Of a DNA stretch of 29,407 bases, positions 24,201-29,407 are shown piece after piece. A program made the translations under genes and the position numbers. The notes under the pieces are model-generated. The model did no database searches, was not told the DNA's origin, and was given only the letters and a program-made list of their open reading frames with translations. The stretch is from a virus. The DNA lies in IMG/VR virus record IMGVR_UViG_3300009073_000142, positions 1 to 29,407 of that record; one strand, given 5' to 3'. Position 1 is the stretch's first letter. Each line of letters begins with the position of its first letter.

Positions 24201-26517
24201 CCACATATATCAAGACAGCTGTAGATCCACCCTGGTAAACCCCACAATCTATAAAGTCACCAGGGATGCCAGCTAAGCAGACAGCCTTAGCATTCTCAAA
24301 TAGTTGCCGCAAACGGTCCTTAGGCAAGAGAGTTATGTCTTTGACCTGCTTATAAAGCAGGTCAAACTCCGTATTCGAGTGATCTAATTCTGAAGCTTTA
24401 CCTTGCATGATTTGTCCGCTTAACGACTTCAAGAAATCAGGAGTCGGCCAATCTACGGCTGGATCTGGGCAATGCAAAGGCAAATCGACATTCCCCCTAA
24501 ATACCACTCCTATCATCTGCTGAGTTGTATAAATCCTGAATTTCCAGCCCTGTTCTACTAAATACAAAAAGCCTTTGTAAACATCAGGACTAACTAAGTC
24601 GTGAAATATAATGGCACAACGGTCGCTAACTACTTTTGAAGCTGCGATCGCATCTGCTAAAGGTGCCTCCCCCTCATGGTCTCCATCAATCAAAATTAAA
24701 TCAAAAGGGTCCCCCTCATATTGCTCAAAAAACTGTTCACTTTTGGTCGGGATTAGTTGTGTTCGGCTAATTAAATTGGTGTCATACAGCAAATTCACAA
24801 GATAAGCCTTCCATGGAGACTGATTTCTGAGACTCTCACCCAGCAACACATCCACAATAGTCAGCTGTGACTCAGGCACTTGAAGCAAGTGAAGGGAGCA
24901 CCACCCAAACCAACAGCCAATTTCAAGCATATTTTTGCGGGGAAACTGCAAGGCTATGTTGTAAAGGATCGTGGCCTCATCTAAATTGAAATACCCCACC
25001 ATAGGATAGTCCCGATGAAAATACATCTGGTGAGGGATGTGGCTCCGTAAATAATCCCAGTTAGAGCGCACAACTCCTGAATCAAGGCTAGGAAACAGAG
25101 GCCGTAAATCTATAGGAGTTAAATTTGGTGAAACGTAGTCATAGTAACTCTTTTGCTTTAGACTTCCTTCAATGACCCCAATTAAACTCGAAGTCATATC
25201 TGCTTCAAGAAACCGCTCAACTAAATAGTTTTTTTGAGTTAGACACCGTTCGCTAATCAAAGCAGGGTCTTGAGTAAAGAAATTACAAATATGCGCCGCC
25301 AACTCTGCTTCGTCAATGTCAGAAGGAACTACAAATAATTCATCCCCTGCAAAGATCTCTGGGATACCTCCTACATTAGAAGCAATAACCGGCACCCCAG
25401 CAGCCATAGCCTCCAAAATTGCCATAGGCAGTCCTTCGTACTGGCCAAGGTGCACAAACAAATCGGCAATATTTAAGTACGGTAAAACATCACTCTGGTG
25501 ACCAATAAATGTAACATCACTATCCAACTTCAAAGCAAAAACCAGATTCTCTAAGGCCTGTCGTTCTGGCCCATCCCCTACAATCAGCAATTGAAACGAA
25601 TTCTCTGGCATTTGCTGCTTTATTAGCTTTTTAAATGCTCTAACTATTTTGCCGACTTGCTTTTCTGGAGAGAGTCGGCCTACACAGACAATGGTCTTCA
25701 TTTCTGTTAGGGGCAAGATTCCTTGGTTTACGCACAAAGGAATCAAAACACTTTTAGGCAAAGGGATAAAATAACGAGAATCAACCCCGTTATAGATAAC
25801 ACGTCCTTTATGCTCTAGATGAAAATATTTTTCCAAGCAAGCTAAGCTGTATCCGCTCACAGCGATCACATCTTCTGCCCTGCCGTAAATCAGTTTTAAT
25901 CGTTCACACTCTGCTGCAAACTTATCTTGCAAATATGGCTCCACCAGGTGCTCGATGCAAATATACGGAACTTCTGCTAGAGCAGCCGCTTCACGGGCTG
26001 CAAGCATAGAAACTGGGCAGCTATCTTCAAACACGATCAAGTCCGGCTCAAAATCTTGAATTAAAGTCAGAACCGGACTAGAGTCTGTAAGAGTGCTGCT
26101 GAAGTGAGTGACGGTATTGTAAGGAATTTCATAGATAAATAAATTGGGATGCTCAGATAAATCCTCTAACCGCAAATCTTCAGTGGAAGACATCGCCAAT
26201 GCTACGGTAAAACCCGCCTGGATTAATTGCTTAGCAAGACTAAAAGCATGGGTGGCTACCCCACCCCATCCTGGATCATCTGTAATCAAAGCAATTCGTT
26301 TGCTTCGCCCATATCCAGACTCTGACTTGCTGTATTGATTAAGCTGATCTGGTAGTTTTGAAATCACTATCTGGGGATCAGTTTCAGGCTCTCCTACTAA
26401 TATCTGAGTGGGCTGGTATTGGCCCATGCCGTAAGTCTCGGGAATGCAAAATTGCGCTATGTCACCTGTAGCCAGCTCAATGAGCAAAGGTTGATACCGT
26501 ACATTTGCTTGACTCAT
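21271..26517 (-). CDS. Five-domain glycan enzyme: GT4, methyltransferase, TylF-like methyltransferase, GT-A, GT41-like
   Basis: 1748 residues from ATG 26517 (a GTG at 26535 would add six; numbering below is from it). Domains: GT4 (about 80-455) with IVCVGRLSPEKQVGKIVRAF and GQYEGLPMAILEAMAAGVPVIAS (E367, E375); class I SAM methyltransferase (505-680) with MLEIGCWFGWCSLHLL and DLILIDGDHEGE; TylF/macrocin-type O-methyltransferase (735-935) with GDFIDCGVYQGGST, HSDTDFYKSTLKTL and QVDDYHHWRGTKKAVDEF; GT-A transferase of the HlpA-like type (943-1190) with IILEDDCVPDPTFFQYC and CWGWATWKSRW; a helical linker; and a C-terminal GT41-like domain (1355-1754) with LYLDSFPYGGMTSLLDPL. Motifs of the first four domains look intact. 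It probably builds and methylates an oligosaccharide in one chain. No ribosome-binding site is clear. It converges on the SPINDLY gene. Confidence 0.85.
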   Translation of the reverse strand: MSQANVRYQPLLIELATGDIAQFCIPETYGMGQYQPTQILVGEPETDPQIVISKLPDQLNQYSKSESGYGRSKRIALITDDPGWGGVATHAFSLAKQLIQAGFTVALAMSSTEDLRLEDLSEHPNLFIYEIPYNTVTHFSSTLTDSSPVLTLIQDFEPDLIVFEDSCPVSMLAAREAAALAEVPYICIEHLVEPYLQDKFAAECERLKLIYGRAEDVIAVSGYSLACLEKYFHLEHKGRVIYNGVDSRYFIPLPKSVLIPLCVNQGILPLTEMKTIVCVGRLSPEKQVGKIVRAFKKLIKQQMPENSFQLLIVGDGPERQALENLVFALKLDSDVTFIGHQSDVLPYLNIADLFVHLGQYEGLPMAILEAMAAGVPVIASNVGGIPEIFAGDELFVVPSDIDEAELAAHICNFFTQDPALISERCLTQKNYLVERFLEADMTSSLIGVIEGSLKQKSYYDYVSPNLTPIDLRPLFPSLDSGVVRSNWDYLRSHIPHQMYFHRDYPMVGYFNLDEATILYNIALQFPRKNMLEIGCWFGWCSLHLLQVPESQLTIVDVLLGESLRNQSPWKAYLVNLLYDTNLISRTQLIPTKSEQFFEQYEGDPFDLILIDGDHEGEAPLADAIAASKVVSDRCAIIFHDLVSPDVYKGFLYLVEQGWKFRIYTTQQMIGVVFRGNVDLPLHCPDPAVDWPTPDFLKSLSGQIMQGKASELDHSNTEFDLLYKQVKDITLLPKDRLRQLFENAKAVCLAGIPGDFIDCGVYQGGSTAVLIYVVNHYSKQYRLVHGVDTFTGMVAPGSQDGQIAGTSAAPSERAEGDLAVNEQKVVDNILAALGGDDQPFELVKININTDYKAFLSEYIDEIAFLHSDTDFYKSTLKTLMSSAFYLSAGAVVQVDDYHHWRGTKKAVDEFVVAYPQVKLKEITQVGGAYFEWKDPKLQTPVVLIAYNRPELTQVVVNAIAAANPGIVYAILDAPGAQEDHQLCKDVKEIIEQGFRDCPIAWIEADEHMGGAHRVISGLQQVFELTDRAIILEDDCVPDPTFFQYCQQMLNHFEGDQRIWHISGNNFQLNPEEESLHLSKFPHCWGWATWKSRWQKARMTEVNGSYLSHPDRLRAMIQRNFEPKFQGVPSFSHHFVDFWTAKFKHLVAGNLNWDYLWQLKIWENNGFCVLSSTHLVENIGIHSGQHIPSSMVFKLLFAGKSSSECRFPDLPVWKNLDGVYQASIEKEVFVQQSVFNQNYDSLLFQNELRKHVVEGVGAINEFANFATLTVDDIEVYGTVLSGLVSLLQTLQAECKGISGFTAQVLAQLNFIPIYFLDKAEFTMRRRADLFQSLMKAWGMDLEWEMEPKQPDTPISIGVLVETMASQTEGYANLPWLNIPNENTEVTLLSVYDNPSQVMDIAKNYVNQTVILSDICPLASEDAEGMKTFLQQAVRAIRELNFDVIYFGSNLTAVTNISSLLAQFRLARYQVISHNCPISPQFSTIDGYITSSYFVGDTSQQRQFSEHYSEKLIVHNSPAQVFHMLPVDETHQCTTVCELFGKDQFVMICGANFYKLNNIMLRTYLEIINNHEQACLFLYPFNPNWSNKYPVQRFMEHLHEQAGEVGADLLERVKVLQSPLGSRSELLAHLQGAHLYLDSFPYGGMTSLLDPLQLNIPIVTAANELPVSNMGASMLEVLGMHMQVVGSKSEYMELVSSLIESYFSDQQLWLRTKAAFADNPVSKFTDHSSRLVFSTRIGELLSDIVNPLVEH

Positions 26518-26653
26518 GATTTTGCGATCGTACACAGTACTTCAGCCCTAATGGTAGTTCGGTACTGCACCCAAGAGGTGCCCGATTGTTTATTGCGCTC
26601 CGTTACCCCGTTTTGCAAATTAAAAATGATGATAGTCAATATGAGTAAATATC
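26518..26653. promoter_or_regulatory. Divergent intergenic region
   Basis: About 136 bases between the divergent starts of the giant glycan enzyme (-) and the 26654 gene (+). Promoters of both must lie here or just upstream. It contains AT-rich stretches (TTGTTTATTG, AAATTAAAAATGATGATAG) but no pair of boxes I can defend. A six-codon ORF starts at 26641 and ends over the start of the 26654 gene; it could be a leader or chance. Confidence 0.3.
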
Positions 26654-27322
26654 ATGCCTGAAGAAACTGGACAACAAGGCGGTACACTAGCCTTCACCAC
26701 TTCGTTTACCACCACATCCAGTAATGTTGCTGCACTGCAAGGCATATCCCATATGGATACGCCCCAGCAAGGTAGTATTTCATTCCATCAATCTCTATCT
26801 AGCGGCGAACCAGTTCAAAGTGACTCTTTTGAAGTCGGCGGAGCATTTGCCCCTGGAGACCAAACGGTTGTCACTCTCACTAAAGCAGGGCAAGCGACTG
26901 ATTACGTTAACCAAGTGCAAACAGGTGAAACCTTTGAAGCAATTCTTGATAATCTAGTCAGCCGTATCAATCTAGACGTTGATGTTGCCGCTGACTATAC
27001 CTACACCGGAACTGTTGGAGCAGTAACCTTAAAAAGTGCTACTGGTGAAAACTACACCGTTGCAGTAACCAGCTCTGGAGGAATGACCACCTCAACCGTC
27101 ACTTCCATCTCTACAGGGTCTGGTGCAGCTGCCTTAAAAATGCGCAAGCTAGGAGAAGTGACTGTAAATTACAGCCTAAACTCACAGGGTAATCCCCAAG
27201 TCCAAGATACTTACAAGTTTTTTGATGGCGCTGAAACCCCTGCCCTCGTTCAGTCTTTAACCCTATCCGCTCAAGTTCATCCTCTAAATATCATTCAACT
27301 CCAGCAAAATAATGGCGCTTAA
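26654..27322 (+). CDS. Beta-rich phage structural protein (tail-tube- or cement-like)
   Basis: 222 residues, Thr/Ser/Gly/Val-rich with few charged helices, as in phage tail-tube or decoration proteins. Residues about 68-150 (GDQTVVTLTKAGQATDYVNQV, GETFEAILDNLVSRIN, GAVTLKSATGENYTVAVTSSGG) resemble the inserted domain of the cement protein at 2798. The C-terminal third (VTVNYSLNSQGNPQVQDTYKFF) is also beta-like. No exact family is recognised. Its TAA overlaps the ATG of the next gene by one base, so it heads a coupled four-gene operon. Confidence 0.55.
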   Translation: MPEETGQQGGTLAFTTSFTTTSSNVAALQGISHMDTPQQGSISFHQSLSSGEPVQSDSFEVGGAFAPGDQTVVTLTKAGQATDYVNQVQTGETFEAILDNLVSRINLDVDVAADYTYTGTVGAVTLKSATGENYTVAVTSSGGMTTSTVTSISTGSGAAALKMRKLGEVTVNYSLNSQGNPQVQDTYKFFDGAETPALVQSLTLSAQVHPLNIIQLQQNNGA

Positions 27323-27999
27323 TGAACTTAGAGTTTGAATATGTGCACCGCTGCTGGATTTATGCAGCAGCAGAAAAAACACCCTATACCGTAGATGCCT
27401 ATGCCAAACAACAAGGAGTGAGTTTTGACCCCGGCACTTGTTTGCTGCGAATGGTTTTCCCAAACCAAGACGCTGCATTAAACTGTGTAGCAGGAAATCA
27501 AGATTTTGAAATTCTCTACAATGTGCCACAATTCACGTTCGTGGAGTTCTTAGCACAGGAAAAGCCCGTGAGCGGTAAAGACACCATGGGCTTAAGTGAT
27601 TATGTTGTACCTGCTTACACAAGTGGAGATGCGATCGCATTTATCCAACAACAAGCCACAAGTATCACCCCCTTGCAAATTGTAGAACCCGGAAAAGCGA
27701 CTGGTCATAATCAAGTGGCAATCCATCAAGGGGGAAAGTTTGAAGCCTCTAAAAATCTGAAAGGGAAAACAATCACTATCCGCCGCTTGCCTGTGATCTA
27801 CCCTGAAGTCATTAATGGTCTTACGAAACCCCTACCTTCTATTACCGTTCATCTCGTATTCACAGACCGCCAAGGGCGCTTCCAGTTATACTCTATTAAT
27901 GCCCCAGAGATTATTCCCACCAATCAATACACCACTACTGAAGTGATCATCCAAGCTAAGGTCAACCTTGACAAGGTCAGCTGTCGCGCCTTTGCTTAA
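27322..27999 (+). CDS. Hypothetical protein of the 26.6-29.3 kb phage operon
   Basis: 225 residues, not recognised. Mixed alpha/beta composition with a charged N-terminus (MNLEFEYVHRCWIYAAAEKTPYTVDAYAKQQG), a Gln/Thr-rich middle and a beta-rich second half (TVHLVFTDRQGRFQLYSINAPEIIPTNQYTTTEVIIQAKV). No signal peptide or membrane segment. The start overlaps the upstream stop (TAATG), and the next gene begins 18 bases after its stop. Operon position suggests a tail or neck component. Confidence 0.6.
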   Translation: MNLEFEYVHRCWIYAAAEKTPYTVDAYAKQQGVSFDPGTCLLRMVFPNQDAALNCVAGNQDFEILYNVPQFTFVEFLAQEKPVSGKDTMGLSDYVVPAYTSGDAIAFIQQQATSITPLQIVEPGKATGHNQVAIHQGGKFEASKNLKGKTITIRRLPVIYPEVINGLTKPLPSITVHLVFTDRQGRFQLYSINAPEIIPTNQYTTTEVIIQAKVNLDKVSCRAFA

Positions 28000-28017
28000 T
28001 CAACGAAACGGAGGCTT

Positions 28018-28473
28018 GTGTTGGCTAGAGCTAAACAGCAAATCTTTATCCACAACATATCCATAGGGCAGCATATCAAGTTCCATCGGGATCAAGGGCC
28101 AACACTCCCAGAAGAACTGGTGGTTGCCAGTATGGAGCAAACGCCTCGACCTATCTTGCAAGAAACCCTAAATCTACTGATCCCTCTAGTCATTAATGAA
28201 TGTTGCCTGAGTGATCAATGGGAAGTTGATGGTGAAATTCGAGGGCTAAGTCTGAAATGGAATACGCCCACAGAGTACAGCATTGCCAATATCTCTATTG
28301 CCCTAAACCGAGAGAGAAGACAGTCAGTAATAGTGTCTATGCCCCGTATCAGCATGGATTATATAAGCATGGACACTGAAAAAATTATTGACAACGTGCT
28401 GAAATATGCCAAAGATTACTTAGACGGTAAGTATGCGCAGCTGGAATTATCCTTAGTGCGCAGCATCAGTTGA
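28018..28473 (+). CDS. Hypothetical protein of the 26.6-29.3 kb phage operon
   Basis: 151 residues, not recognised. GGAGG at 28010-28014 precedes two adjacent possible starts, GTG at 28018 and TTG at 28021; the TTG has the better spacing (6 bases). The second half (EYSIANISIALNRERRQSVIVSMPRI, then KIIDNVLKYAKDYLDGKYAQLELSL) is strand-strand-helix. It overlaps the next gene in a TTGA junction. Confidence 0.6.
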   Translation: MLARAKQQIFIHNISIGQHIKFHRDQGPTLPEELVVASMEQTPRPILQETLNLLIPLVINECCLSDQWEVDGEIRGLSLKWNTPTEYSIANISIALNRERRQSVIVSMPRISMDYISMDTEKIIDNVLKYAKDYLDGKYAQLELSLVRSIS

Positions 28474-29252
28474 GCGAAACTCAAGAAATCACCTACGGCC
28501 ATAGCATCATTCGCTTAATTCGCGCCCCAAAAATGCGTGATGTACCACTTATCCATGGCTATCACAATCGAATGCGTGCTGCCATGGATAAATATAGTAT
28601 TCCTGACTGGCCACCTGATCTACCCATGCTCGAATGGTACGTTCACTACCACCAAGAGCTAGACTGGCCAGCCACATTGTTACCCTCAGAAAACACAACC
28701 TTATGTGAATTCTGCTATGAGCATTTTGGCTTCTACTACCACCGTATTTCTGAATTCTTGCAATGCGAAAATGAACCCCTAGGATTCAACTGGATTGAAA
28801 ACGCCGAACTGCGATCGCTTCATGAATTTTTTGTTGCCACAGAAGAAGTACAACACTGGGAGCATGAAGAACTGATTCCAGGTCTTTCCCGCCTTCGACA
28901 AATGCTAGGTCAGAGCTATCCAGATCCAACCATAGAACCAGAGCCTTATAAACCCCTGCCTAGTGGCTGCGAAGTGGCTGGCATAATTGCCAATTTATGC
29001 GTCAACTTTGAAGGAACAGGCCCCCTGCAATGGCTAGAAGTCAGCCCTTACCTAGGTCGATGCATCTTACAAGATGCCCATGAATTATCTCAGCGCGCAC
29101 AAGATGAATCCAAAAAAGGCAAATCCACAAAAGCTAAGCGAGTACCACCTTCCATCGTAGAAGGTGAAGACCGGTCAGATTTTGTGGAAGTAAAACCCTA
29201 CATCAAATCTCAATTAGACGAATGGGAGATTAAGTACCCGCCCAACTTCTAG
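28470..29252 (+). CDS. Hypothetical protein of the 26.6-29.3 kb phage operon
   Basis: 260 residues from a TTG at 28470 that overlaps the upstream TGA (TTGA), so it is translationally coupled. The sequence is rich in Trp, Tyr, His and Glu (SIPDWPPDLPMLEWYVHYHQELDWPATLL), with a CEFCYEHFGFYYHRISEFLQC cluster (about residues 72-92) that could bind metal, then acidic helices (FFVATEEVQHWEHEELIPG) and a basic Ser/Lys linker near residues 215-230. No family is recognised. It is the last phage-like gene; six bases after its stop comes the GCGGGG hairpin at the presumed IS end. Confidence 0.55.
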   Translation: MSETQEITYGHSIIRLIRAPKMRDVPLIHGYHNRMRAAMDKYSIPDWPPDLPMLEWYVHYHQELDWPATLLPSENTTLCEFCYEHFGFYYHRISEFLQCENEPLGFNWIENAELRSLHEFFVATEEVQHWEHEELIPGLSRLRQMLGQSYPDPTIEPEPYKPLPSGCEVAGIIANLCVNFEGTGPLQWLEVSPYLGRCILQDAHELSQRAQDESKKGKSTKAKRVPPSIVEGEDRSDFVEVKPYIKSQLDEWEIKYPPNF

Positions 29253-29257
29253 CTAAT

Positions 29258-29274
29258 CGCGGGGCTTCCCCGCG
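29258..29274. repeat. GCGGGG hairpin, inverted copy of the one at 493-507
   Basis: CGCGGGG, loop CTT, CCCCGCG. Read on the minus strand with flanks it is GTACAGCGCGGGG...CCCCGCGATTAGC. The left copy reads GTACAAAGCGGGG...CCCCGCGATTCGC on the plus strand. The two copies therefore bracket the phage gene block as inverted repeats. Confidence 0.7.
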
Positions 29275-29285
29275 CTGTACATCGG

Positions 29286-29407
29286 TTGACGCACTCCCAC
29301 CTCTAAAGAGAGTGGGATTCAGCGCTACTGGCGTAGATTGCAGAGCTAGGCTCTGTCTTACGTCTACTCACACTCTAGACAACGCCCTGCCTAGTTGGAT
29401 TGCTCCA
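29286..29407 (-). mobile_element. Probable right end of a second IS200/IS605-type element (tnpB 3' remnant)
   Basis: On the minus strand a reading frame ends ...ESHSL and TAG at about 29309-29311. The stop lies in a hairpin CCCACTCTCTTTAGAGGTGGG (29297-29317), followed by AGTGCGTCAA. This stop-in-hairpin plus GTCAA arrangement is typical of tnpB 3' ends, where the guide (omega) RNA scaffold lies. Upstream frames are broken by stops (for example TAG 23 codons before the end), so the gene is a remnant or my frame is wrong. Too little sequence is visible for certainty. Confidence 0.45.

Larger units (their letters stand above)
1944..28818. repeat. Twelve HIP1 octamers (GCGATCGC)
   Basis: Exact copies start at 1944, 6372, 8397, 10370, 13153, 16163, 20119, 20168, 23642, 24644, 27631 and 28811. 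HIP1 is highly over-represented in many cyanobacterial genomes. About 0.5 copies would be expected by chance in this length. Confidence 0.95.

Noticed and set aside
1-29407. tRNA, rRNA or attachment sites
   Set aside because: I saw no tRNA-like cloverleaf, rRNA motif or long direct repeat at the edges. A tRNA scan would be needed to exclude a weak one.
1-29407. Circular contig with tnpB running across the ends
   Set aside because: Both edge fragments are on the minus strand in a compatible order, but joining them would give a gene far shorter than TnpB (about 150 codons) with stops after the junction, so there is no support for circularity.

Overview
The window looks like a prophage-derived or phage-like structural locus in a cyanobacterium. 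The cyanobacterial signal is twelve exact copies of the HIP1 octamer GCGATCGC (about 0.5 expected by chance) spread through both the virion genes and the accessory genes. The phage signal is a set of recognisable tailed-phage head genes: DUF1073-type portal, Mu gpF-like minor head protein, Mu gpG-like morphogenesis protein, DUF2213 prohead protease, cement/decoration protein, DUF2184-type major capsid protein and DUF4054-type head-tail connector. No terminase, integrase, lysis, tape-measure or baseplate gene is visible, so this is only part of a phage genome.

Layout. 1-372 (-) is the 5' part of an IS200/IS605-family tnpB that runs off the left edge. 539-5117 (-) is a packed head operon (protease, cement, capsid, unknown, HhH protein, connector). 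5205-7805 (+) is a cassette of HTH regulator, orphan HicB-like protein and ParB fused to a degenerate DNA methylase; it ends in a strong terminator. 7932-19351 (-) is a second packed operon: portal, several large unusual proteins, gpF and gpG, ending in its own terminator. The unusual proteins include an LRAT/NlpC-like protein, a protein with two Cys-pair tags, a fusion of 2H phosphoesterase and HipA-like kinase, and a 1070-residue repeat and coiled-coil protein. 19495-21285 (+) and 21271-26517 (-) are convergent, overlapping glycosylation genes: a SPINDLY/GT41 O-GlcNAc-transferase-like protein and a ~1750-residue enzyme with GT4, two methyltransferase, GT-A and GT41-like domains. 26654-29252 (+) holds four tightly linked genes, the first sharing a beta-rich domain type with the cement protein; the other three are unrecognised. 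The right edge looks like the 3' end of another IS200/IS605-type element.

How it may work together (inference). The two minus operons build the head. The paired glycosylation genes sit between portal and the 26.6-29.3 kb genes and could decorate virion proteins with a methylated glycan. Several proteins downstream of the portal carry the same short module, roughly [Y]-x-x-R-x-DKKCG-x-S-x-IPDD-x-x-CH, followed by an Ala/Gly-rich hydrophobic segment. That is what one might expect of proteins packaged in the head and delivered or anchored in a membrane at infection. The most noteworthy items are the five-domain glycan enzyme, the shared Cys-pair tag, an in-frame TAA that splits one long reading frame in two (17665 to 15551), the 2H-phosphoesterase/HipA-kinase fusion, and the LRAT-like domain in a portal-adjacent protein.
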